NCBI GenBank assembly: GCA_964482515.1
Contig: CAYZXT010000004.1
Location: forward strand, 1 to 64,000
Length of the DNA stretch: 64,000 nucleotides
DNA from: CAYZXT01 sp964482515
GTDB taxonomy: Bacteria; Elusimicrobiota; Elusimicrobia; FEN-1173
Direction of reading: 5' to 3'
Part shown: positions 14,011 to 23,188 of the stretch, one piece after another
Layout of the letters: each line of letters opens with the position of its first letter
Position numbering within the stretch: position 1 is the first letter of the stretch
The notes under the pieces: generated by a model
Database searches by the model: none
What the model saw: the letters and a program-made list of their open reading frames with translations, nothing else
What the model was told of the DNA's origin: nothing
Program-made: the position numbers and the translations under genes

Positions 14011-14089
14011 GGTTTGCCCCTCGGGATGTTGTCTCTTCCCAAGGCCTCTCCGTTACGAGAGATTTATCGAGCGGATGAAAAGACCAATG

Positions 14090-14127
14090 AAAAAATCACC
14101 GGCGCCGAGGCCCTGATGGGCCTTTTT
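14090..14127. terminator. Hairpin with T-runs near both ends, possible terminator of the 2800-aa gene
   Basis: AGGCCC and GGGCCT form a perfect 6-bp stem around a four-base loop (14108-14123). On the plus strand TTTTT follows directly. On the minus strand a six-base T-run lies 12 bases further on, after CGGCGCCGGTGA. It is about 180 bases after the stop of the 2800-residue gene. The plus-strand form is the better terminator, but no plus-strand gene is seen. Confidence 0.35.
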
Positions 14128-14279
14128 GCCGTGGAAAAACCCTTACCGCAACTTAAGTCTGCCTCCGGGAGGGGTGGAAATCAACCTTTTTCCCGTCGGA
14201 AACAACAAATTTACAAATCCGGGACAGCTCCTTTACATCGACGGAAAACGCGTTATATTTGCTCTTTCCGCTGATTAGA

Positions 14280-14291
14280 CTCATTAATGAG
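14280..14291. repeat. Perfect 12-base palindrome CTCATTAATGAG
   Basis: It lies 12 bases after the stop codon of the 2800-residue gene, at the start of the riboswitch-bearing gap. It could be an operator for a dimeric regulator, but no promoter was recognised around it. Confidence 0.3.
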
Positions 14292-14303
14292 AGAATGCTC
14301 AGA

Positions 14304-17300
14304 TCAGGCCATGGCCGCGACGGTCCGGATGGCCTGCAAGAAGCCCTTCCAGTCCTCGGCGCCGATGGGCATCGACAGCAATTCCTTTAAGAGGATAACA
14401 ACGCAATTCCTCAGCGGAGAATCCGCCGGCAAATCCTCCGTGTGGATGAGGGCCATGCGCGCCAAGGGCAGCCACTGGATCCCGGAGAGGTTGCTCAACG
14501 CCGGTTCCGCCATCATGGCCGACTGCACGCCGGGAGCGTCGAGCAGCAGAAGTCCATCCCGCCGGCTGAAAACGTCCGCGGCGAGCGGCAGGAAATAAAT
14601 CCGCTCCGGATCAAGACCCGCGGCCCGGGCTTCATTTTTCAAGTCTTGTTCCAGCGTCGAATCTTCCAGCACGAACGTTATGACGGACCCGGCGGGGTTC
14701 AATTCCCAGGCGTCGCGGACGGCCTGCAGCACCGTTTTGAAATCCGCCGAAGAAACATCCGCGCCCGCCGGAATCAGGAAGAAACGCCCGAAGGCCCGGT
14801 CCCCATCGGCGAACCGGGATTCGTCCCGCACGAGCGTGTTCAAATCACCGCGCGCGCCGCCGAGCCGGAAGACGGCGTCGTAGGCATTTTCGCCGACGGC
14901 AACGGCGTCCGGGTCTTTTCCATACCTCGATCTCCATTCGGCGCGGAAAGCGTTTCGTGCCGCGGAGCGCTGCGCTGCCTCGAGCCCGGCCGACGCGCGA
15001 TTGATCGTCGCCGCCCACGCCATTCCGGGATTGGACGTCGTCCCGTCGAAATTTCCGTAGCCGATCTTGGGCGCGGGACCAAGCAATCCGGCGGCGTTCC
15101 GCGCCATTTCTTCCCGGGCTTGAGCATCGCCCGGCTCCCGCCGCAAAACATCCGCCGCTATCAACGTCCGCGCCAGCGCACGGCCCAACCGGCGCGCGCG
15201 GAAAATCCCACTGAGCTTGTAAGCTCCGTACGCGATGATCCCGCCGATGACCAATGCCGACAAAAGAGGATGGACGCCGCCGACTGGGAGGAGCAGAAAC
15301 ATCCCCGCGCTGGCAGCCGGCGGATTTCCCGTCTCCTCTTCGCCCGGAGCGTCCCCGTCCGCGTCGACCCCAGCGTTGAGCGGGTGCCGGGCGGCGCGGG
15401 GAGACCGGTACAACCACAGGCCCACGCGGACGATGGTTAAGACAATGAGGAAAAAGGGCAGCTCAACAATACCGAGGAACACCGCTGCCCAAAGGCCAAC
15501 CGTGAGCCAGTTCACGGCGAGAACTGCGCCCCGCCAATACATCCAAAGGGCCCCGTCCAGCACGTCCGAATCGGGCTCGTTCAGATCGGCATGAAGAAAA
15601 TAATTTAACACGATCAGCATCCCGATCAGAATGAGTTGCTCCAATGTCTGAACGCCCGACACGAACATAATGTCATAGCCCACCAGCACGCTCAAGGTCC
15701 ACACCACGCCGATGAACACGGCATCGAGGCTCACCGCGTGCAAATTGAACTTCCTGTGGAGCCAGCCGGACCACGGGATATGCAGGAGCGCGAAGACCAC
15801 CGAAGGAACCGCCGCGGTGATCGCCAAGTCCGTTTGCGCGAAACCGTCGAGCGCGAGCAACATGCCCAGCCCAATGGTGGAAATGGAAAGGAGAAAAGTC
15901 TCGATCTTGGTGGCGTTGCGGAGATACCACTCCTGCCCCGCGCGCCGGGTGGCCGCCCTTTCCTGCGCGTTGAGGCGAACCTGCTTGAAGATCAGGGTGA
16001 AGATCATCGCCATCCATCCCGAGAAAAGAATGAACGGCGGTATCGCGGCCACGGTATGGCCGTCGTCAGCGCCGGGAGCAGTCCCATCGCCGCGCAGTGT
16101 CGAACGGAAAGTTCTCGCGATCCAGTCGAGGGAAACGAGCATCCCCGTCAAGAAAATCAACCCGCCCATGATGGACGGCATCAGCGGGCCGAAGTTGTAG
16201 ATGAACATGAACAGGACGGGAATGAAAACGGCCACCCCCAGGAGTTGCACTCCTTTCAGCGCGACGTTCTTCACCGCGGGCCAGGCCCGGGAAAAAGGCC
16301 GGTCCATTTTATAATGGATGACGAAATTCAGGAGCGGAAACAGGACCACGCCGAGGTGGTTTGCGAGGGTGGCCTCCAAAGCCCCGCGGAAAAACGCGAA
16401 CTCGAAGGCCACCGTGACGATCCACAGGACGGCGATGACGAGAGCGCTGAGCTGGCTCGCTCGGGCGCCCAGCTCATCGGGTAATTTTCCCCATCGGTGG
16501 TCCAGGAACAGCCCGTAGGCCGGAGCGAAAGCGGAGAATAAAATCTCCAAATCGGACAGGACCCCGTCCTGCCCAAAAGCAAGCAGCAGAACCCCGGTGG
16601 CGAGACTCAATATAACCGTTTCCACGAGCCAGGCGTAGGCGAGGTGGCGTTTGGCGCCGGCCAGCCGGACCTGTTGCCGTTCGGCCTTCGACACCCGCCA
16701 AGACCCGGGCTTTCGAAGAACTTCCATCGCCCCCGCGCGGGCCGCCAGGAAAGGCGACGCGCCCACGCCCGGCAACGAGGACCCGCCGGCGGATTCCTCT
16801 TCATAAACGTAATCGGCGGGATTGAGGACCAGCGCCCGCAGGAAAAATCCCCGGTAGATTCTGGGCGGGGCGACCTCCACATTTTCTTCACGCAGCCGGC
16901 CTCTTCCATCGAAATAAATCGTTCGGATTACAGACAGAACCTGCAAACGCGTTTCCTCGGGAACACCGGCATCCAACGACTGCGCCAGCCAACTTTCGAT
17001 AGCTTTCTTATCGAATTTCGCCCACTTGCGCTTGGGCGTCCGCTCCCCGCTGACCCACAAGCCGTTTTTATAATGACCGCCAACACTGGGACCCGGGGAA
17101 GGATTGTCGTTGGCTTTTTCAAAGGAATCGAACAAAAAATTCATCTGCCGGTCGGTCAGCCCCGCCTCTTGAAGCGCGACCGCCGCCTGCCACAATGTTT
17201 CTTCCGCGGACCCGGCCAGAGTTTCGCTCCGCAGGACCAGAACGATCTCCCGGTCAAGATTGGTCCGTAGGGTTTCGGCATCGGCGGATTCGAGGAGTTC

Positions 17301-20300
17301 CGTCCTTACACCTCCCGCGTCCTCCGCCTCGGCCAGCCAGGAACGCAAAGGCGCCAGGGCCTTCACGGGATCGGCGCCGCGGAGCAGTCCCACATGAACC
17401 TTATAGAGCGCCTGAATATAATCCAGCGTGAAATTCCGTTCCATGCGGGACGGGATGATCCCCATGGCGATTTCTTTTTCCGCACCCGACAACGAAGCGA
17501 CCCCTTCCTCTGCCGTCGCAACCGGCGGCCGCCGGGTGTCTTCAACGTCAAATTTCTTAAACTCTCGGATCAGATCCATCAAAACCAACGATAAAATAAC
17601 AAGCGGCTCGTTCCGTTCCCGCTTCCGAAACTTGAGGAACTCCCGGCTCCACTGCAGAACGGCAGAGCGCATCCTTTGAAGATCATCAAGGATGCGCTCG
17701 GTCTCCTTGTTGTCGGGGATCATCACCATGTCCGAAAGGGACAAAACAAGGCCGATCATCGCGTTCATGTCTTCAAGCTGTTCTTTAGAGGGCGCGGCGT
17801 AGCTCTCTTTTTTCGCGAAAATCGGGTCGATCGACATGGCCCAGATGAGGTCGGCCAGCATCCCGCCGCTCATATTCTCCCGCGCAGCCGCCAACGGAAT
17901 CCCGTTGATGCCTTTTAGTAAATCGTCCAGCCTCCGCACCGCCGCTCCGCGCACCGAGGCGTTTTCCGCCTGCTTCAGGACTTTCACATAAAAAGCGATC
18001 CTGTCCCGCACCGGGGCGGCGCCTTTGTCATCCAAATCCGTTTCCAGTGCGTCCAAACGTTCCCAGGCGGAGCGGGGCAGCGACACGAAATCGTCTCCGC
18101 GCGGACGGCGCGACATCTCCATGGGCTGCGGAACGGAGATCCATACACCTCCCTCCTCGCGCCGGAAATGTTTCTTCACGACCTGCCAAGCCGCGAGGGA
18201 AAGGTGCCGGTCTTCGCTCATCCTAAGGAGCACTTCGAAGGCGCTCCAACGAAGTTCCGCCGGGAGCGCGGCGGACGGACCCAGCAGCGGCCAGGCAAGG
18301 TCCGCCATTGTTCCGGGGAATTCCTCCCACAGCGGCTCCGAATCAAGCAGCGCGTTGCAAATGGGCAGAAGGATGTCTTCCTGATCGGGAAACGCGTCAG
18401 GATGGGCCATCCTCCCGGACGCGGCGAGAAGGAGGAACTTTAAATCGTTGGTTTCATTTTCGGCGACGAAGGGCGGAACGCGAGGTTCTTGCGGCGGCTC
18501 GGGCAAGGCGGAAGGCTTCGCGCTTCTCGTCCCGTCGAAATTTTCGATCCAGTTTTGAAGGCCGATCATGGTCATGAGCGACAGAACGAAAACGGTGATG
18601 TCCATGCCGGGCTGGACGAAATGGGCCGGGCTCAAAAGCCAAAAGGACAATCCGAGGAAAAAGACGTAGACCAGGCCGACCGCCAGGGCCTTTCCGAAAC
18701 TCGGGCGCAGCCCCAGGCTCTTCATCACCCAACTTTCCCGCCGGTGCGACCGGATGAAACTGACAAACACCGCCGTCCAAAGAATGGTCCAGAGCACGGC
18801 GGCCGCCGTCAGGACCGGGTTTGCCGCGCCGCCGACCCAAAGCGCGCGGATGCCCCAGGCGCTCACGCCGAAGAAAAGAGGCTCGAGCCAATAAGCCGAT
18901 CGGACATACTTCTCACCAAGAATTGGCCCCAGAAAATCCGCGACCACGGGGTTAGTGGCGCGCGTGGAACTTTCTGCCGACAGAATGCCCGCATCCGCCA
19001 CCCGCTTCAGGATCGTCCTATCGGTGTAGGCCTTGGTGACCGGTTCGCCGACGCGCCAAAGCGCCCGCGTTGTCTTGTCCATGGCCCAGACCTGTATCCT
19101 TGTCTGCCACCTGGCATAACGGCTCTTTCCTCGCGGGCCGATATGCTCTTTATAAAGTTCCTTATAAATGAAAACGGCGTCGCCAGTTCCGGTCGTCCAA
19201 TCCCCCGGAACAGCGCGGACATCGGACGTCACAATGAGCCCCCCCGCGTGAGGCTCGTCCTGGACGATCCTTTGGCGAACGCCCTCCGCGTCGGACCAAT
19301 CCGTCGGTTCCACGGGGGCGCTGGCCGGGACCGCGTTCTCCGGTTGCTCTCCCTTTTCTCCGCCTATCCAAAGGATATTCCCGGACCCCATCGCGGGGAA
19401 TATTTCCGCCAGCCGGTTCTTGAAATGGTGCGGCGCCAGGGCGACGAGGGCGCCCGCCAGGACCAGGACCGCCGGCGCGAGCGGCAGCTCCCGAAGGACC
19501 TGCATCGCCGCCAGCGCAATGAACGTGGTCAGGGCGAAACCGGCGAAAAGGAGGAGCCGCTCGGCGGAGGTCGTCTGGCGGCGAACGACGGGAGCGAAAA
19601 CCTCGGGGGACAGCTGCAGGGAGGGCGGGAGGCCGTCCTCGACGGGCATTCCCGTCTCGTCTTGGCCCGTCAGCTCCTCGCGCAATTCACGGAGGACAGT
19701 TGTCATCGGGTCTTCAAAAAACGCGGACTCTCCTCCGCGGCGGATTGTGGCCAGCTCGGCGTCGAGGAGCTCTTGAAACAACGGCAGCTTGTCCGCCGGC
19801 ATGAAGAAGGCGATGTCGGCCGCCCCCTTTCGCCGCAGCTCCGACAGGATTTCCTCCTCTTTACCGTCGGGAAGCTTAAGACCCCACTCCGTCTCATAGG
19901 TTTCGAAAAAAGCGCGCTTCATCAGCATGTGCCCGCCGAAGGGCTTATATTCCACCGTCCCCTTCTCGCGGAGCTTGTCCTCGTCCAACAGCAAGGCGAC
20001 GTACTCCTCGCCGCCGCGGCGCAGGATCACCCGGGAGAATGCCCCGGCGCTGACGCGGACCGTTCCGCCTTCGTTCGCCGTCATGAACCCTTCGAACCGC
20101 TCGGGGAATTTCGTCACGGCGGAGTTCCGGGCGAGTGCGCTCAAGGCGAAGCCGTGGGCCGCCACCGCGACGCCGGTTTCCGCGGGGTCGCCGAACGAGG
20201 CGGCGCCGTGGTTAAAAACGGCATAACCCTCCCGCCACCAGCTTTCCACTTGGCTGAGTTGGATGAAACTAATCTGAGGCGGCCCGGCATAGTCGCCGTC

Positions 20301-22706
20301 GTTCCAGGCATCCACCAGCCTCTTTCGCTGCTCCACCGGGATATCGAGCCATCGGGAAAGTATTCCATCGGGACGGACGCTCTGCTCGAAAGAATTCCAA
20401 AATTCGTCCCAATAATTACCGGCGAGGATGAAATCAAAGAGGAACCAGGGCTTGTAGTTCGACCGCCGCGCCCCGGCGTTGCTGTGCGCGCGGCCCTGCA
20501 CGTCTCCGAGGTATACCATGGACCCGTCGGCGGAAAGGACCCCGCCGCGCAACCCCAGAAACCCGCGGGGATAGTCCAAGAAGACGAACCGGTGCTGGCG
20601 GTAGGCGAGGTAAGCGGACCACCCCAGGATCCAAAGCGACGCGAAAAAGAACCCGACCGCGCCCGTGTCCGCCGCGGCGAGGATCCCGGGAACGAGGAAC
20701 AGGATGAGGACGTGTTCCACGATCGGCGCCGTCCAAAGCTTGGTGAAGCGCGGGTATTTTTCATAGAGGCCGGCCAGGGACCGCCCGACCAGAAGGCCGA
20801 CGACGAACTCCAGCGGGGAATCATTTCGGGCCGCTTCGCCCCTTTTTAAATCCGAGATTCTATCCCCGGCGAAGCGGAAAGTCGACTCGACGGTCTTCCC
20901 GAGGCGGCCGATGATGACGCGGAAAAATCCGCCCGGCATGGTCTCCACGCGGGCCGACGACCGCGCGTCGCCGATGATTTCCCGGATGACCTCCGGTCCG
21001 CGGATTTCCCCCGCTACGCCACCCGCCATGACCGCCAAATCCAGGACCAGGCCGTCGTTCATCTGTTCCGGCGAAACGAAAAGCTTTTGCCCCTCGAAGA
21101 GTTTTTCCAGGGACGTTTTCTCCCGCGTGAAAACAGCCAGATAGGAAGAACCGCCGTCGTCGGCGCGCGAGAGTTTCGGCGCGAAGGTGACGACGGTGGC
21201 GCCGCGGGCGGCCAGATGCTTTTCGATATCGTCGGAGTGGAAACCTCCGCTCACTAGAACAGCGAACGAGGGTTGGTTTTTAGAGGAATGGAGGGATGGA
21301 GCAAAGGCTTTCAAAAGATTATCAACCATCGCCTCGCTGCGCCGGTCCGCTTCTTGATAAAAAGCCACGAACGAGGCCAGGTCGCTTTTGCTGTTCCTTC
21401 CATCAACCGTTGCCGCCATGCTTTGATATTCCTTCCATTCCGCCGGCGTCAGCGTGAAGTCGACCAACCTCTCCGACAAATAATGGCGGCGCGATTCGGC
21501 CAGGAGCGCGCGCTCTTCCGAAGAACGGGCCAGGCGGTCGTAGGCGCGCCGCTCCAGCGCCGACACGTCCGCCATCAGCCGTCCTCCGTCGATGCGGTCC
21601 GACAGAAGGACATATTCGACGTAGGAGCTCAGGGCGGGATAACTTTCCAAATCCACGCCGGATTTCGCGCAAAGATCTTTTAAATAGGAATAGAAATCGG
21701 AGTAGCGGAGCCGGCCGAGCCGGTAATCCGCGCTGCGGCGGACCAGGTCCGTCATCTCCGGCCCAGACAGCTCCCGCGCCAGCCGGACGATCGCTTCGCT
21801 GCGCTGGCGCTCCACCTGCGCGAAGTCCAGCGATTCCTCCTTGTCCAGCGCCTGGAGGAACAGGTCGAAATCGGGCGTGTCCCCCTTCTTGCGGACGGCC
21901 GACAAAACCTTCGCGTATTCACCCAACGAAATTGCTTTCGCCTGATAGGCTTCGACGCGGGAATCGAAGTCCCGCAGCGCAGGGTTCAGCAGCGAGGCTT
22001 TGCGCGATTGGATGGTTTGTTTCCACGCGGACAGTTCAGCGCGAAATTCCTTTTGGCTCGACGCCGAACGGCGGTAGGCGTCCACGTTGGCGTCGTAATG
22101 GGCGCGGTCGTCCACACCCACGACGGGAAACGACGGGCCGGAGCCGTTGATCGCCGCATGCATCGCGCCCGACAGTTCGCCCTGTTCCAGAAGGTAGTCC
22201 GACGCGGCGAGCAGGCCGCGCTTCTCCGGAAGCCGCCGGAAGCGTCCCAGGTCCATGCTTCCGAAGGCGCCTTCCAGCGCCAGCAGGACCGTCCGGTCGT
22301 GATCGACAAGGGAATTCAGCGCCTTGGCGATATTCGCCTGGGCGCCGGCGTTGCGGTGGGCGTCCTGGATGTGAATGATGATCGGAGTTTGGGTGGAAGA
22401 GAAGGGTTCTGCGGACGGTCCAATGACTTTGCGGACCTGCCCGGCGTCAACCGGAATGGCCGCCAAAAGCGGCGCGAGCGACGCGGCGGAGGCGGACGAC
22501 GCGACCGCGGGAAGCGAGGCGACCGGCGGAGCCGGGGGAAGGGCGTTCGTCACGCGGATGTTGTCGATGACGCGGGTGGAAGCGGCCGCGGCGAGCTTCT
22601 TTCGTTCCGCCCAAAAATTGCTTTCCGCCGCATGGGCGAAGGCGCAATTCGTGAAAAAATACACAAGGCTGAACACGGCGGTCACGGGTCTCAACCAACG
22701 GATCAT
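14304..22706 (-). CDS. Exported multidomain polytopic membrane protein, 2800 aa, unknown function
   Basis: Signal peptide 1-27 (VTAVFSLVYFFTNCAFAHA); ribosome site GGAGCG before the ATG. Residues about 105-500 form a helical domain opened by IIIHIQDAHRNAGAQANIAK and VLLALEGAFGSMDLGRF and closed by FAVLVSGGFHSDDIEKHLAA; its style recalls the ChaN/TraB (Tiki) superfamily, a tentative call. Two spans follow at about 655-700. Residues about 880-1015 may be a diverged Nudix-like fold (EYKPFGGHM, TVLRELREELTG). More spans lie near 1041-1092 and 1268-1389, then a soluble helical stretch (1410-1920, HEAT-like in part, such as ASVRGAAVRRLDDLL). A large membrane block (2020-2445) has CPBP/CAAX-protease-like pieces (FEFAFFRG, LLNFVIHY, VVFALLHIPW), probably degenerate. 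Another span (2466-2490) and a soluble C-terminal domain (2546-2800) follow. It lies 164 bases after the giant gene. The function is not known; proteins of this build are familiar to me mainly from Omnitrophota. Confidence 0.85.
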   Translation of the reverse strand: MIRWLRPVTAVFSLVYFFTNCAFAHAAESNFWAERKKLAAAASTRVIDNIRVTNALPPAPPVASLPAVASSASAASLAPLLAAIPVDAGQVRKVIGPSAEPFSSTQTPIIIHIQDAHRNAGAQANIAKALNSLVDHDRTVLLALEGAFGSMDLGRFRRLPEKRGLLAASDYLLEQGELSGAMHAAINGSGPSFPVVGVDDRAHYDANVDAYRRSASSQKEFRAELSAWKQTIQSRKASLLNPALRDFDSRVEAYQAKAISLGEYAKVLSAVRKKGDTPDFDLFLQALDKEESLDFAQVERQRSEAIVRLARELSGPEMTDLVRRSADYRLGRLRYSDFYSYLKDLCAKSGVDLESYPALSSYVEYVLLSDRIDGGRLMADVSALERRAYDRLARSSEERALLAESRRHYLSERLVDFTLTPAEWKEYQSMAATVDGRNSKSDLASFVAFYQEADRRSEAMVDNLLKAFAPSLHSSKNQPSFAVLVSGGFHSDDIEKHLAARGATVVTFAPKLSRADDGGSSYLAVFTREKTSLEKLFEGQKLFVSPEQMNDGLVLDLAVMAGGVAGEIRGPEVIREIIGDARSSARVETMPGGFFRVIIGRLGKTVESTFRFAGDRISDLKRGEAARNDSPLEFVVGLLVGRSLAGLYEKYPRFTKLWTAPIVEHVLILFLVPGILAAADTGAVGFFFASLWILGWSAYLAYRQHRFVFLDYPRGFLGLRGGVLSADGSMVYLGDVQGRAHSNAGARRSNYKPWFLFDFILAGNYWDEFWNSFEQSVRPDGILSRWLDIPVEQRKRLVDAWNDGDYAGPPQISFIQLSQVESWWREGYAVFNHGAASFGDPAETGVAVAAHGFALSALARNSAVTKFPERFEGFMTANEGGTVRVSAGAFSRVILRRGGEEYVALLLDEDKLREKGTVEYKPFGGHMLMKRAFFETYETEWGLKLPDGKEEEILSELRRKGAADIAFFMPADKLPLFQELLDAELATIRRGGESAFFEDPMTTVLRELREELTGQDETGMPVEDGLPPSLQLSPEVFAPVVRRQTTSAERLLLFAGFALTTFIALAAMQVLRELPLAPAVLVLAGALVALAPHHFKNRLAEIFPAMGSGNILWIGGEKGEQPENAVPASAPVEPTDWSDAEGVRQRIVQDEPHAGGLIVTSDVRAVPGDWTTGTGDAVFIYKELYKEHIGPRGKSRYARWQTRIQVWAMDKTTRALWRVGEPVTKAYTDRTILKRVADAGILSAESSTRATNPVVADFLGPILGEKYVRSAYWLEPLFFGVSAWGIRALWVGGAANPVLTAAAVLWTILWTAVFVSFIRSHRRESWVMKSLGLRPSFGKALAVGLVYVFFLGLSFWLLSPAHFVQPGMDITVFVLSLMTMIGLQNWIENFDGTRSAKPSALPEPPQEPRVPPFVAENETNDLKFLLLAASGRMAHPDAFPDQEDILLPICNALLDSEPLWEEFPGTMADLAWPLLGPSAALPAELRWSAFEVLLRMSEDRHLSLAAWQVVKKHFRREEGGVWISVPQPMEMSRRPRGDDFVSLPRSAWERLDALETDLDDKGAAPVRDRIAFYVKVLKQAENASVRGAAVRRLDDLLKGINGIPLAAARENMSGGMLADLIWAMSIDPIFAKKESYAAPSKEQLEDMNAMIGLVLSLSDMVMIPDNKETERILDDLQRMRSAVLQWSREFLKFRKRERNEPLVILSLVLMDLIREFKKFDVEDTRRPPVATAEEGVASLSGAEKEIAMGIIPSRMERNFTLDYIQALYKVHVGLLRGADPVKALAPLRSWLAEAEDAGGVRTELLESADAETLRTNLDREIVLVLRSETLAGSAEETLWQAAVALQEAGLTDRQMNFLFDSFEKANDNPSPGPSVGGHYKNGLWVSGERTPKRKWAKFDKKAIESWLAQSLDAGVPEETRLQVLSVIRTIYFDGRGRLREENVEVAPPRIYRGFFLRALVLNPADYVYEEESAGGSSLPGVGASPFLAARAGAMEVLRKPGSWRVSKAERQQVRLAGAKRHLAYAWLVETVILSLATGVLLLAFGQDGVLSDLEILFSAFAPAYGLFLDHRWGKLPDELGARASQLSALVIAVLWIVTVAFEFAFFRGALEATLANHLGVVLFPLLNFVIHYKMDRPFSRAWPAVKNVALKGVQLLGVAVFIPVLFMFIYNFGPLMPSIMGGLIFLTGMLVSLDWIARTFRSTLRGDGTAPGADDGHTVAAIPPFILFSGWMAMIFTLIFKQVRLNAQERAATRRAGQEWYLRNATKIETFLLSISTIGLGMLLALDGFAQTDLAITAAVPSVVFALLHIPWSGWLHRKFNLHAVSLDAVFIGVVWTLSVLVGYDIMFVSGVQTLEQLILIGMLIVLNYFLHADLNEPDSDVLDGALWMYWRGAVLAVNWLTVGLWAAVFLGIVELPFFLIVLTIVRVGLWLYRSPRAARHPLNAGVDADGDAPGEEETGNPPAASAGMFLLLPVGGVHPLLSALVIGGIIAYGAYKLSGIFRARRLGRALARTLIAADVLRREPGDAQAREEMARNAAGLLGPAPKIGYGNFDGTTSNPGMAWAATINRASAGLEAAQRSAARNAFRAEWRSRYGKDPDAVAVGENAYDAVFRLGGARGDLNTLVRDESRFADGDRAFGRFFLIPAGADVSSADFKTVLQAVRDAWELNPAGSVITFVLEDSTLEQDLKNEARAAGLDPERIYFLPLAADVFSRRDGLLLLDAPGVQSAMMAEPALSNLSGIQWLPLARMALIHTEDLPADSPLRNCVVILLKELLSMPIGAEDWKGFLQAIRTVAAMA

Positions 22707-22770
22707 TTGTCGCTCCGAATTGTGCGGGGTATCGAGGAGATGCGCTCGTAGGGTTAATTTTACAGGGAGG

Positions 22771-22806
22771 AGGCCAATGGCCTTCTTAAGAAAGCGTAAC
22801 TTTCTT
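22771..22806 (-). other. Two perfect hairpins in the leader of the 2800-aa gene
   Basis: AAGAAAG and CTTTCTT (22788-22806, 5-base loop) and AGGCC and GGCCT (22771-22783, 3-base loop) follow one another about 65-100 bases before the ATG. Neither is followed by a T-run on the minus strand. They belong to a dense cluster of inverted repeats together with the pseudoknot at 22818-22867. Confidence 0.5.
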
Positions 22807-22817
22807 GTAAACTTTTA

Positions 22818-22867
22818 CCGATACCTGACGGCCCAGGCTGATTTCCCGCTTGGTATCGGAGGGCCGT
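22818..22867 (-). promoter_or_regulatory. Interleaved inverted repeats, candidate H-type pseudoknot after the giant gene
   Basis: On the minus strand the order is ACGGCCC, CCGATACC, GGGCCGT, GGTATCGG. The first pairs with the third (7 bp) and the second with the fourth (8 bp), both perfectly, so the helices are interleaved. They can form either a pseudoknot or two mutually exclusive hairpins. The element begins three bases after the TAA of the giant gene and lies about 110 bases before the 2800-residue gene. It resembles no riboswitch family I can name. Read on the plus strand, the outer hairpin is followed by T6, like a terminator, but no plus-strand gene is present. Confidence 0.6.
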
Positions 22868-22870
22868 TTT

Positions 22871-23188
22871 TTAGTGGATGACGCCGATTTTGCGGATGAC
22901 CGTGGTGGTGCCCTTGGCTCCGCGGACTTCGAGGCGCAGGATGTATCCGCCCGCCGCCACCTTCCCGCCGCCGGCGTTGTCGCCTCTCCAGGCGAAGGAG
23001 TTCGGGCCGGCCTTGCCGCCCTGCGTGCCCGCGGCGAAGCTCCACTCCCGGACCTTATACCCGAGCAAGTCGTAGAGCACCACGGTGACCGAGGCGTCCT
23101 CGTTCAACAGGTAGGTGATCGTCGTGGGCCCGGTGCGGGTGTCCACGGGGTTCGGATAGTTGAAGACCTCGCTCACCGGTTCGGTCGG
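22871..23188 (-). other. T9SS type A / FlgD-Ig-like C-terminal domain of the giant protein
   Basis: It begins SEVFNYPNPVDTRTGPTTI, continues with VVLYDLLGYKVREW and KVAAGGYILRLEV, and ends VIRKIGVIH. It is closely similar along its length to the 131-residue protein at 13284-13679, including the shared endings GVIH and GVIR. In Bacteroidota such ends direct outer-membrane transfer by type IX secretion. Confidence 0.8.

Larger units (their letters stand above)
13680..14303 (-). other. 624-base non-coding region with riboswitch and several hairpins
   Basis: No reading frame here looks like a gene. In the direction of transcription it holds a palindrome (14280-14291), a hairpin with T-runs near both ends (14108-14123), a GCAAACC element and a long hairpin (13977-14017), the c-di-GMP-I aptamer (13871-13975), and two terminator-like hairpins (13827-13847 and 13796-13816). 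The last 115 bases before the small CTD gene show no further structure that I recognise. No convincing promoter was found, although one must lie above 14017. Confidence 0.7.
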
